Shown piece by piece: positions 23,428-34,410 of a stretch of 64,000 nt of DNA. The notes under the pieces were generated by a model. That model had not been told where the DNA came from, searched no databases, and saw only the letters and a program-made list of their open reading frames with translations. The stretch covers positions 12,985,216 through 13,049,215 of the forward strand of contig CM043788.1 in NCBI GenBank assembly GCA_023974075.1. Direction: 5' to 3'. The DNA is from Chaenocephalus aceratus. Taxonomy: Eukaryota; Chordata; Actinopteri; Perciformes; Channichthyidae. A program made the translations under genes and the position numbers. How positions within the stretch are numbered: the first letter of the stretch is position 1; every line of letters begins with the position of its first letter.

Positions 23428-24050
23428 GGTATGGCTGGGGTAGGCTACAGCCATACCAAGAAATGGCTTAGCCCCACCTTAGCCCCACCATGAAAAATGA
23501 TGTTAAAGTAAGCAAAATAAAGTCTGCCAACTCGCGCGGAGTAAATTGCACAGACAGCAGTTAGTAAGATTGATTTCAGTAGCCACTTGTCTGGAAATAC
23601 CAAAGACTCGAAACGGTTTTGAAAACTTTTGTCACGTAGTGATCGTCTTCTCAATAGAACATCTTTGATAATGTCTTCTGGCCAATCAGAATCAAGATAA
23701 CGGCGTGGTGTTGTTGCAGGAAGTCCCGGCGGAGAATAATTTTTGCTGTAGTACATCTCTATATACATCGATACAACATTATGTGTTGATAGAAATCAAC
23801 ACGTAATGAAATAAGACCCCACAGTTTGATGATTGATAGGTGTGTGTGGGCTGTCTTTCATTTTGACACACAGAACAATGGGGGCTATCCACCCTTATCC
23901 ACAATGTAAAGTAATTCACACAGCCTCTTCCCTCTTCTCTCTGTGAGGAGCAGCAGGTTCAGTAAGTAATTACATTGCAAATACTGACTTGAGCCCCACC
24001 ACTGTATGGGTTAGTCCTACCATAGATTACCCAACAAAAATACTCTGGAG
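23428..24050. repeat. Nested unit shared with the hAT at 2438-3490
   Basis: TTGCGGTC is present on both sides (23420-23427 and about 24058-24065), consistent with an 8-bp TSD, and the related copy at 55190 (TTTGCGGTCTACAATGAC) shows the uninterrupted site. The sequence matches 2637-2719 and 3108-3366 on the opposite strand. The ends are only weakly inverted. Confidence 0.65.
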
Positions 24051-24065
24051 CCACTGTTTGCGGTC

Positions 24066-25108
24066 TACAATGACAGAGAAGAGCCTGTCAAGTTTGGCTG
24101 TACTCAGCATTGAATCAAAACGCACCATAGCTTTAAATCTTAATAAGTTTGTGGGGCGTTTTGCTGAACAAGATGGTAATCACCACATTCAGCTGTAATA
24201 GGCATGCCAACTTGATGCTCTGCTCACGGATGAGTCGATGAGAATAATAAACTGTTAAGATGATGACCTTACGTGTGTATAATATTTTTCTTCTTTGTGG
24301 GGGTCTGCCCCCAAAAACTGTTTCAAGTCCTGTGAAAGTCAAATAAGACGGTGTGTAAAACTTCACTGCCCAGCCAAAAAAAAGTAACCACTTTGATTTA
24401 ACTAGGCGAGTAGGTAAGGACTTTTCACTGGATAATAACTGCAGCGATGTTTATGTTTTAGCTGAATACACGTTTTTTAACCCTAATTGATGCAGTTATT
24501 CACTTATTTAATGTTTGTTCTTTCTGATGTAAAGTCAAGGTTGTAACTGTTTGCAATGAAGTTGTGGGGCGCTGAACTGTTCTTTTGATTTATGAAAATT
24601 ACATGTCTTTCAAATTTGAAAGAGGGTGAGCAAGCATTTTGAGGAACATTCATCATTAACTCCTCCAAAAAATATAGTTTATTTAATAATAACACTGAAT
24701 ATGTGAATCATAACAGTGATTGACAGCTGATAGGAATAATATGATTGTTAATATTATCATATTCATACAGACAAACATCGATGAGACAGTTAATTAATGT
24801 ACTTATTGCAGCAGTCTGCATATATTTGGTACCCCTGCTGGTCTAAGAGTGAAACAAACTCATTCTGTTATTGTTCAGTTAAAATTCATTAAATTATGTC
24901 TGCCACCTATATATTTATATGTAAGGCTTTACTGATGTGCCACAATAATGCCACCTAATGTTATTGAGTTCAAATATCAATATTGTGGCTTTCCAAGTTG
25001 ATATGACTGCGATTAAATCAGCATATACTTCTGCCAGGGGATGCCACCCCTGAAATTCTCCTGTCACCCTCTTGCCACCACATGAATATTTGTCTAGATC
25101 CGCCCCTG
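24066..25108. other. Right part of the 2-kb hAT, noncoding
   Basis: 24066-24437 is shared with 55190-55570 (GGGGGTCTGCCCCCAAAAA; GTCAAATAAGACGGTGTGT). The rest to 25108 is AT-rich with no frame. Confidence 0.6.
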
Positions 25109-25265
25109 CCGCTGATCGCTCCCTCCACCTGGGAGAGAGCATCCCTGCGCCACGGAATTTCCCACGGTCTCCCTGACAGCATCCGCTGTATGCATGGAAA
25201 CCAGGATGCTCCCGTGCGCTCCAGGGCTATTAAGACCGCTATCAGTCGCTCCTCCTGCACTCGGT
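25109..25265 (-). pseudogene. DIRS 1 fragment between RNase H and recombinase
   Basis: Reads QEERLIAVLIALERTGASWF, then PWEIPWRRDALSQVEGAIS, the linker that follows RNase H in fish DIRS proteins (family form: vLIAP...WF...LL.g.PWe.PlR.D.LSQ). It is stranded between the 3-kb element (25271-28272) and the hAT (23112-25108), and its frame joins 23111 on one side and 28278 on the other. Confidence 0.75.
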
Positions 25266-25789
25266 CCAGGGGGGTATACTACGAAGCAGAATTTTCGCTT
25301 AGCCGGCTAAATTCAGGGAAAACTCCGGCTTTCCGGTCCTACGAAGCTGGTTCTCTTTTTAGCAGGCTAGATCTCCATAGTAACTTATGCTTAGCGGCTA
25401 ACCTGGTCGGGACCAGGTTAGGTTGCAGGCTAAGAGCTCAACTCAGTGAAAGCACTGCCTGCTGACCAATCAGAGCTCAGTGTGTGGAGTTTAAAGCGAT
25501 CAAGTCATATTACAGGAGAAAGGAAATACAGAAAAGCTGCCGTTGCAGGAAAGACGGCCGGCAAAAATCACCGACTGTGTGAACGTGAACATTAATAGAA
25601 TATCACCTCCCATCTTCAGAGCAATCTGACTATTAGAACATTAGCGTTAAGAAAGCTTACTTAAATATCTGCCACAACATAAGTAACCGGATCAGAGTAA
25701 CATTAAGTACAGTCCGCGGCATATCACTTCATAATGTATCATATATTTTCTTATCTGAGTCAGCTCCCCTGCGAGATGGAGTTCATGGC

Positions 25790-26170
25790 TTTATGAGCTG
25801 TTCATGAGCACTCATGAAACATTCATGAACAACTCATTATATGTTCACTTGTCATGTTCATGAACCAAAATTCTTAAAATGCTCATGAACCATTTTAAAG
25901 AGCAGTTCATGACATTTTTATGAACATTGTTCATTCATATAAAGTTCCTGTTTTGCTCATGACAGACTTTTATGAGCAATTTATGAACTTTTCATGATCC
26001 AGCCAATCACAAAATTATAATTAAAACCCCAACAAGTTTGCATGAGCATTTCATGAACTTTTCATGACTATGAGCATTTCATGAATTTTGGATGATTGTG
26101 GCAAGTTCAGAATATTTTTGAATATTCATGAGCATTTTATGAACTTTTAATGATCAGTGTGATGATTTTA
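25790..26170. repeat. Field of TTCATGAAC/TCATGAGC motifs (first)
   Basis: Irregularly spaced TTCATGAA, CATGAGC, CATGACA and CATTTCATG words, roughly every 15-25 bp, on a 4-bp palindrome core CATG. No constant period. Confidence 0.8.
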
Positions 26171-26412
26171 ATGACCTCTTGAATATTCATCTACTATTTG
26201 AACATTTCTTTATTTTTAAAACTTTTAATCTTAAAACAAAACAATAGCGAATTTGAAACTGAACATTATCTGTATTTATTTTGGTGACATTCATATTATT
26301 TTATGGTTTATCTGTACTGTTTGAGAAGCAGTACGAGTAAGTAGCGCCAAGGTTGAACCTTTGGCAGGTGAGCGGTGACATCTGGGTTATCTTAGGGGGG
26401 ACACTTCCGCCC

Positions 26413-27075
26413 CCTCCTCAGAAGCAATCCAGACGATCAACCGGATCCTGTGTATAATTATTGCTGCTGCACTTTTCTGTTTTCTACAGGTCAGTACAAG
26501 ATGAAAATGATCGATGTTAACTTGTGTGAATTAGATATGATGTTGGAGATGTTTAGGAGAGTGTGTCAGAAAGTTTTGAGCATGTTTGACATAGTAACGG
26601 TGTTTTAAAAATACTAAACTGTCGGCAACAATGGATGCCATTTTCGCGGGCTTCAGCCGCGCCTGGGTAAGTGTGACCTGAGCGAAGGCTCGCAGACAGG
26701 TTAGCTGCTGCGCACGGGTAATATGTTTTGTTTACCTGAGTGGAGTCTTGCAGGCACATTGCCTTGTTTTTTGTTTATTAACATTGACAGTGTATTTTTG
26801 TGATCTCCATAATATGTTATATTTGGTAAAGATAGATATATTGATAGAAAGTATTATTTGATAGCGTTATGTGTTTATATTGACTATGTTGAATTTCTCC
26901 TTGAGATACAGTAATTGACTGTGACAGACGGATAACTTAAATGGAGAAATGTGATGTTTGTAAAGTACAGCTATTTGAATGTAATTGTGTACTTTGAATT
27001 TTGAATAAGAAGCATTCCAGACGATCAATCCTGTGTATAATTATTGCTGCTGCACTTTTCTGTTTTCTACATAAA
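26413..27075. repeat. 65-bp direct repeat, copies 594 bp apart
   Basis: CCAGACGATCAA (26420 and 27016), then TCCTGTGTATAATTATTGCT, then GCTGCACTTTTCTGTTTTCT is present twice in the same orientation, differing by a small indel (ACCGGATCC against ATCC). It lies between the two TTCATGAA fields; its meaning is unclear. Confidence 0.8.
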
Positions 27076-27284
27076 TCATTTATTGTTGCTGTGGTACCCA
27101 AGCTTTTGGGACCCGTAACACATTTGTTTGTGCAGCTGAGTGTCAAGAACTGCTTCAAATAGTGATAGGATAGTGATAGTGCTCCACCTGTATACATGTA
27201 TGTTTGTTTGTTTGTTAATTTGAGTAAAGTTCCATTGTGATTGACATAATTGTTGTTTTCTATGGTTGCCAATTGACCCACAGT

Positions 27285-27725
27285 CAATGGTTCATGAACA
27301 GTTCATGAACAGTTCATAGCCAGCCATTGAATTATATTCAGTGACTGGGTATTAACTGTTCATGAACTGTTCATGAAGTTGTTATGAACAGTTCTTGATA
27401 TGTTCATGAACCATGGTTAATTCATGAACAATTCTTGAAATGTTCTTGGTTGAAAACTGAATATCCCTACACACTCACTGAAAACTCCATTTCATGAATT
27501 GTTCATGAACCTGCCTAAAACCATATTCCATGAATTGTTCATGAACCATTCCAGCACAGGAGTTTCATGAGTAGTTCATGAACTGCCCTAGTGCCATTTA
27601 ATGTTCATGCAAATGTCATGAACAGTTCATCAACTTTGTTATGAGCTGTTTATGAGCTGTTCATGAATATGGTTCACTGATATTCCATGAACTTTTCATG
27701 ACAAGTTCATGAACAGTTCACTATC
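27285..27725. repeat. Field of TTCATGAAC motifs (second, denser)
   Basis: More than 15 occurrences of GTTCATGAAC or one-base variants in 440 bp (for example GGTTCATGAACAGTTCATGA at 27289). Each word is self-complementary, so either strand can fold. Confidence 0.85.
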
Positions 27726-28277
27726 ATCTCACTGGGGCGTATCTGGCCGTGCAACACTCACAGTGTCAAATACTGTATTATTTTAAGCAACACATTAAGT
27801 TGACGAAACACTCGAGACAAATGTAATTAAAGTCAGATCCACTCGTGTTTTAGATGGGGCAGTGATATCATAAACCTGTTAATGTATGCATTCAAACACT
27901 TTTTCTTTTACCAGCTGTATTCACCTTGCAGGTGCAGCTATGTGGCTTTTATCCTGGATAAAGTGTTTAAGTCATGGATGTTTAAAGTTTAACTTCTTCA
28001 TATGTCTAATATTATAGTTGACTTTTCATTCAGGAAGTATGACGCTGCGCTGTCAGTATGCTTCTCCATGTTTGTGATTGGTCGAATGCTCCAAATACCA
28101 CCCCTTTCATGTGAACGTGCACCTAACTAGATAGGACATGGCTGGCTTGAGCGATCCACTTGATAACCCGCGTCGTAGTACCGTTTAGCGAGAGCGCGTA
28201 TGTTTTGGATTAGGCCAACCGGTTAACTCAAACATATCCAGATTAGGTTGAACCAGCTTCGTAGTACAGGCCCCAGG

Positions 28278-28736
28278 AACCGAGGGATCAGAGGGACTGG
28301 TGGCGTATAATAACACCCTGGGCCAAGGTTTGTGTGTGAACGCGTCCACCCCCAGGGGGGGGTGATCCTGCATTCTCAGGGAGAACCAGAGAGCACATTG
28401 CACTTTCCCGCGTGCAGCGAACAGATCCACCTCCGCTCTCCCGAACCTGCTCCACACCTGGGAGACCAGCTCGGGGTGGAGGCTCCAGTCCCTTTGTCGA
28501 GGACCTCCTCTGGACATGAGGTATGCCCCTCTGTTCAACTCGCCGTGAATATACACCGCTCTGACAGAGAGTACGTGTGTGCGCGCCCAGCACAACAGTC
28601 GCCTGGCTGTGTTCAGCAGCTGCGCTGATCGTACACCTCCCTGGCGATTTATGTAGGCTGCCGCTGCCTTGTTGTCTGTTCGAATCAACACATGATGATT
28701 CCACAGCAACGGGGCGAAGTGCTGGATATTGATTAT
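28278..28736 (-). pseudogene. DIRS 1 RNase H domain
   Basis: Removes RNA from the RNA-DNA hybrid during DIRS replication. The minus-strand frame reads NIQHFAPLLWNHHVLIRTDN, then KAAAAYINRQGG, then SRFGRAEVDLFA, the typical DIRS RNase H block with the catalytic Asp in RTDN and the later VDLFA Asp. The 5' side is cut by the LTR-like unit (28737) and the 3' side by the element ending at 28272; the open frame runs on to 28185 into that element's TIR. Confidence 0.8.
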
Positions 28737-29394
<658 letters not shown>

Positions 29395-30646
29395 TGTGAG
29401 GCGGCCACTGTCCCCCCACTGCCTGTGACATGCACGTTCCTCCCCACCCTGAGAGAGATGCATCTGTGAACACCGAGGTGTGTGACGTCACCCTGCCGAG
29501 GGGAAATCCCACTGACAGGACGTGGAGATTTTTCCAGTAGGTCAGATCTAAACCCACGGACGGAGGAATGTACACCATGCGTCTCTTCTGACGCACGGGG
29601 TCGATGCGCAGGCGAATAAACCACCTCTGAAGTCTCCTCATGTGAAGGAGACCCAGGGGAATCACCACGTGACCAGCTGACATCATGCCCAACAGCTGCA
29701 TCACGGAGAGGGCTGTCACCACCCTGCGGGGTGTGACACGCCTGAGGAGAGCTGTCAGATTCTCCACTCTCCGCTGTGAGAGTCGTGCTCTTATGCGGAC
29801 TGAGTTGAATTCCACTCCCAGATAAATGATAATCTGGGAGGGAAGAGGACAGCTCTTCTTCCAGTTGATGATGAAACCCAGGCTTGACAGATGAGATACG
29901 AGTTGTACCGTCTGTAAAGCAGCTTCCTCCCTGGAGCGAAACAGCAACAGCAGGTCGTCCAGATAAAATAACACTCTCATCCCTCCTCTGTGTAGCGGCT
30001 CCAGCGGCTTTGAAAAAAGTGCGTGGAGCCAGGGAATATCCAAACGGCAGTCGGTTGAACTGGTACTCTATTCCCTGGAATAAGAACCGCAGGAATTTCC
30101 TGTGTGGTTATGTGGAAGTAAGCATCCTTCAGGTGTATGGGGGTGCACCAATCTCCCTGGTGAACACACTCCATTACCTGTTTGATTTTCAGCATATGCA
30201 AAGTTATTTTCATTATCACCCTGTTGAATGCTGACAGATCTAGGATGGGTCTCATCCCCCGGTCTTTTTTGGGATAAGAAAATAACGGGAGTAAAACCCC
30301 CGATTTTCTTCCCTTGACCCTGGATATCGCTCTCTTTAACAGGAGTTTCCGCAGCTCTGACTGGAGCGCAAGACACTGTTCTTGGGATGACAGGAGTGTT
30401 TCCTGAATCCCCTCGAACTAATCGGGGGGGTAAGGCAAATTGCAGAGAATACCCTCTGCTGATCAGCCTGCTCATCCATCCGTCCATTAAACACTCTGAG
30501 CACCTCTCTGAGAGTGGGTGTACCTGTTCTTGTTGTGCTGTGGTAGTCATGGTGACAAGCCATGCCAGAGCCCTTGCCGCCATTGCCTGTGAAGCAACCC
30601 AAGGGGGGGCCCCCCCCGAAAGGGCTGTGAAGGGGTCTCCACACAC
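29395..30646 (-). pseudogene. DIRS 1 reverse transcriptase, frameshifted
   Basis: The polymerase that copies DIRS RNA. On the minus strand: MSRLISRGYSLQFALPPRL (about 30480-30420), then MRPILDLSAFNR (30255), LKDAYFHI (motif A Asp), then in other frames GYSLAPRTFFKAAGAA and VLFYLDDLLLL, where YLDD is the catalytic pair, and LGFIINWKKS. The thumb and connection run to WPPHMS near 29400. Frame changes occur near 30240 (before MRPILD) and about 30060-29990, so no single frame spans the domain. RNase H continues beyond the LTR-like insertion at 28736. Confidence 0.8.
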
Positions 30647-30827
30647 TGCACCTCACACCGGCTCTCATCCTGTCTCTGTTTAGGAGAAGGCTCATAAACA
30701 GGACCCTGAGGCGTGTTCACGCTCCAACTCGCGGAGGTGTGTGCAGTGCTATTCACCTCGTGCGTAATAACCACGCTGTTTATTACGACTGTGTGTAGGC
30801 ACAACTGGGACAGAGGAAAAATCGCGC

Positions 30828-31060
30828 TGCTTGCTACCCGACAGGATAGAAGTAGCCGATTTAAATGTCAAGCCCTGCTGTCTATTAACCGACTGGTTAA
30901 ATACCGCAGGCTTACACAGCGAGCCTTGCTGCTTGCTAACCGACAGATTAGAAACAGCCGACTCAAACGGCGAGCCCCTCTGTTTGTTAACCGATAAATT
31001 AAAAACAGAAGGATTATGCAACAAGTCCTGCTGCCTATTAACCGATAGATTAATGGCAGC
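30828..31060 (-). repeat. 66-bp (22-residue) tandem repeat between gag and RT of DIRS 1
   Basis: In the minus-strand open frame 31156-30749 the unit (N/S)LSVNRQQGL... recurs four times: INLSVNRQQDLLHN, FNLSVNKQRGSPFE, SNLSVSKQQGSLCK, FNQSVNRQQGLTFK, with a fifth partial. The spacing keeps the frame. Confidence 0.8.
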
Positions 31061-31171
31061 CGGCCTAACTAGTGTGGGGGATATGTGAGACACAGTTGCT
31101 ACAGACACACTGTTGGAATTTGAATCGTTTTTATTCATAATTCTCTCTTCCCACATAACACCCCCAAAGAG

Positions 31172-32768
31172 TCATCTTCGGTTCTGCTTCCTCGGAGGCT
31201 CTCTCGGAGGAGCAGACCAGGAGCGGGGGTTCTTCGTTCCCCTCCGACTCGTCGCCTGCAGATCCCTTGTCTGTGGCGGAGGAGCGGAGACCTGGGACGG
31301 AGCCCCTGCAGCTGCCGAAGGGCGATACTGACGCCGTTGCTGATCTCGCTGCTGCCCGCGATGCCCCCGCTGAGACTGTTGCGGGTGCTGTTGCGAGTGC
31401 TGTTGCGGGTGCTGTTGCGGGTGCTGTTGCGGCTGCTGCCGCTGAGGACGTTTTTCTTGAAGCCAGCTCGCGTGACGCCTTATGTCGTCTGCCTGTTCTG
31501 CCGCAGACTTCATAGCCTCCACCATGGTGTGAAACTGGGGACCGAAGAGTCCGTCCGGACTGATTGGAGCCTCTAGTAAATCCTTTCCTGCACCTTCCGG
31601 TATAGCCCCCTGCTGTAGCCAGAGGTACCGGTGGACTTGCGTCGCCCACGCCGCAATCCGCGCCTGCGAGACTGCGACTGACGCGCACAGGGTAAGTGCA
31701 GTACTAGCCGCCTTACCTATCTCCTCAGCCTCCACTGAGGACATGGTCTTCGACTGCCCGGACATTTTCCACCATAGAGTTGGACAGCAGTTGTTTTCCG
31801 CCGCTGACGCCTGGAACGCAAACTGGTGTATGCGGTCGGTCTGCCGGGCGACAAACCGATCTTTGGGGGCAGCCAACATAGGTTGCCGTCCGGTAACCGT
31901 GCTGGCCTGTTTAGCCCCAAAGAACGCCGTGAGGTTCGGCTCTGGGCGACAAACCGATCTTTGGGGGCAGCCAACATAGGTTGCCGTCCGGTAACCGTGC
32001 TGGCCTGCTTAGCCCCAAAGAACGCCGTGAGGTTCGGCTCTAGAGGAGGCACGGTCGGAAACCCCACATCCGTGAACCCCTCCATTCTCGTGAGGGGAAC
32101 GTATGTTCCTACCGGAGCCTTCATTGTCCCCGGGTCCGCCGCCGCCCCCTCTTGGTACTTCCTTATGGCCGGGAAGCGTGGCCAGATCTGGTCACTCCTG
32201 ACCCTGTGCACCCGGGAGAACACCCCGGACATATCATCCGGAGGCGAGCTCTCCTGAGCTAGGGGAACGGAGAGATGTCTCCAGGCGGCCACCTTATAGA
32301 TAATCTCCGGGAGTTCCATGAGAATCCCGCTAATCGATGGCAGAGCCGTGGTGGCGGAGATAGAGATCACTGGATCATACGCCGGACCTACACCGAGCCC
32401 CATATCTGTCCCCTCCGTCCGGAGGGGAGAGATGATGGGGGAATCACCAGGTGATCCCTGAATGGAGGGGACGTAGTCGTCCGACTCGTGCCCGTCATTC
32501 GGATCCGGGAAATCAACGGATTTGTCCACGGAGTACACCTCCTGGACGGGCCAATCATCCTCGGAAGCAGTCTGAGGGCCAGAGGGAGACGGGCACAATG
32601 TGAGCATGATACCCCGGGAGTGAGAGCAGCGTTCGCATGCTCTATTCCCAGGCAGGACTCACACTGTGAGTGCCTGTCAAAACTCATAATGTAGCCCGAC
32701 CCGCATGCAAGGTTATCCCTGACGCAACCTTGATTTTCCTGCCCAGTCTCCATTTTACCAGAAAACAA
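31172..32768 (-). pseudogene. DIRS 1 gag-like protein, frameshifted
   Basis: The structural ORF1 of DIRS. The N-terminus has the Cys-rich block CESCLGIEHANAALTPG followed by CSHCARL (CxxC...CxxC, near 32680-32590), then, in a second frame, an acidic linker (about 32607-32400) and the conserved core with FPAIRKYQEG, PLTRMEGFTD, FFGAKQASTVTGRQPML and DRIHQFAFQASAAEN. After a 98-bp duplication the frame switches; the last part contains GLFGPQFHTMVEAMKSAAEQ and a Gln/His-rich tail (QQHPQQ repeats, 31375-31445) ending PPREPPRKQNRR at 31172. At least two frame breaks. Confidence 0.75.
31846..32041. repeat. 98-bp tandem duplication inside DIRS 1 gag
   Basis: GGGCGACAAACCGATCTTTG starts at 31846 and again at 31944; the two 98-bp copies are nearly identical (GGCCTGTTT against GGCCTGCTT). 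As 98 is not a multiple of three it breaks the gag frame. The near identity shows the duplication is recent. Confidence 0.9.
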
Positions 32769-32800
32769 AGCGATAGCAGGGTCTAGACCTAACCCTGAAA

Positions 32801-33995
32801 ATGACTGAGCTTACCCTTCTGTTTGCATTTAATTTGAATTTAATGTCACAGAATATTTTTTACTTGCATTGTTGTATAACACTGAACATTTAGCAATGCT
32901 AATTTCAATTATTGAACAAATTAGCCCAGGATTATTGAATCTTTTTATTAGTCAAATAATTTGTTAATGTTTGTGTGTAAAAATGATTTGCCACCTGCAA
33001 TAAACAATATAGCCCTCCCCCCTACATATATCCCCCAATCAGAATTAACCTGCGCCGTGTCGAAGGTGTTCCAGGTATAATTAAATCATTGCAAATATTT
33101 GAGCATTTACATAAGCCGCCTCCTTGTTTAAGCCATGATGGCTTCATTATGTTAACCATAATAATCAAGTTCATAAGGAACAGAGGGGAAACACAGGCAC
33201 ACCAGACAATACTCCGTGTGTGATGGTTCCAGGCTAAAGTGAAAAGATGTTAAGGTCAGCATGCTGATATGCTCACAATGATGCTAGCATGCTTAGCCAG
33301 TATAGTATTCGCTATGTTCACAATCTTAGTTTAATTTGTGGACATGCTAAAATGTGCCCATTAGCAGTAAAAAATAGTACAGCAAAGTAACACAAAGATT
33401 ATAAAATAAATTAAAGTTTAAAACTAATGGTGACAGGAGAGGAAAAGTTAGAGTATCAATGTAGTTTCATAAACTGGAAATCACGAATTACTGTGCAAAA
33501 ACTGTAGTAAGTTAGTTTAGTTATTTCGCAAATGTCTATTATTCAGACCGTGAGCAGTGTCATTTGTATATGTTCGGCCAAACAGAGCAGTTTGAATGTC
33601 AAACAATGTGAGAGACTCATTTGTAGATGAGGTAACATTTCGTGATATGTTCGCTTCCGGTAGATTTCCGATTTGTCACCCAGAGAGACAACAGCGCTGT
33701 CTGACTGGGAAACCTACAATACAAGCAGCTGCAGCGTCATGAAGGTCACACATCCCTGAGCAACAATGTGGGCGAACATTTTTCATCACTCTCCCTTTGT
33801 GGCCTGCTTCCTCGCATTTGAAAGGGCTTTGAATTACGCATAGCATCGGTTTCTGCTCACTGCTGGATGACAGAGAAATATAATTGTGCAAACGTAGTTG
33901 CAAGCATTCTCGGCTCTTTCTGTTTTGAAGTGCATCACCAACAATATTTTACCGTAATTTGTTTTGTTTTGTTTCATTCATTTGATTAATTTGCT
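32801..33995. other. No gene seen
   Basis: AT-rich. 33245-33360 (GCATGCTGATATGCTC; ATGCTAGCATGCTTAGC) resembles a common fish dispersed repeat. Nothing coding. Confidence 0.4.
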
Positions 33996-34410
33996 TTAAA
34001 GGTGGGGTAGGTAAGTTTCAGAAACCGGCTCGAGATACACTTTTTGTTATATTCCATGGAATGCTCTTAACATCCCGATAGCAATGATTATCTTAAGTGC
34101 TTTGACAAAAAATCCATAAAAAAATGTCATCTGTGGAAGCCGTAATACTGTAAAAAGCACGACATTGCCGATTGCCGCCCTGTCTGTCAGCCTTCCATCT
34201 CGTGCACGCACAAATGTATCTCGTGCCCTCATTGGGCATGCCCAGCGCTGGGCATTGGGCCGTCATTGGGCGTGCATTGCGCGTTCATGTGTGTTGGAGG
34301 AGGTGCTCTGTAAGGAAGTCTGAAGGAAGGGGCAGATTCTTTTCGGCTGTGTACTTTCAAATTTTAGTGCACTCGAGCCGGTTTCTGAAACTTACCTACC
34401 CCACCTTTAA
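33996..34410. mobile_element. MITE with TTAA target sites, copy A, 407 bp
   Basis: TTAA (33996-33999) followed by AGGTGGGGTAGGTAAGTTTC, then AGAAACCGGCTCGAG. The other end is the exact complement closing at TTAA (34407-34410), so the TIRs are about 35 bp. TTAA targets point to the piggyBac or Kolobok superfamilies. A second copy is at 57389-57746 in opposite orientation. Noncoding. Confidence 0.9.

Larger units (their letters stand above)
23112..25108. mobile_element. hAT transposon, 2.0 kb, inside the DIRS 1 recombinase gene
   Basis: TIRs CAGTGGTGGTTCTAC and CAGGGGCGGATCTAG (complement of the right end), with exact 8-bp TSD CCGCTGAT at 23104-23111 and 25109-25116. Subterminal GGGGTGGCA/TGCCACCCC blocks are inverted. 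Interior 23196-23427 plus 24050-24437 matches 47146-47175 plus 55003-55570, broken here by a nested unit at 23428-24050. No intact transposase. Confidence 0.85.
25271..28272. mobile_element. 3.0-kb inverted-repeat DNA element with TTCATGAA-rich interior
   Basis: Ends GGGGTATACTACGAAGC (25271) and the complement GGCCTGTACTACGAAGC (right end 28272). CCAGG at 25266-25270 and 28273-28277 would be a 5-bp TSD (AGG with longer TIRs would give 3 bp). Subterminal AGCCGGCTAA/GGTTAACT-type motifs lie on both sides. No transposase frame. The interior holds two fields of TTCATGAAC-type palindromes and a 65-bp direct repeat. The superfamily is not certain. Confidence 0.75.
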
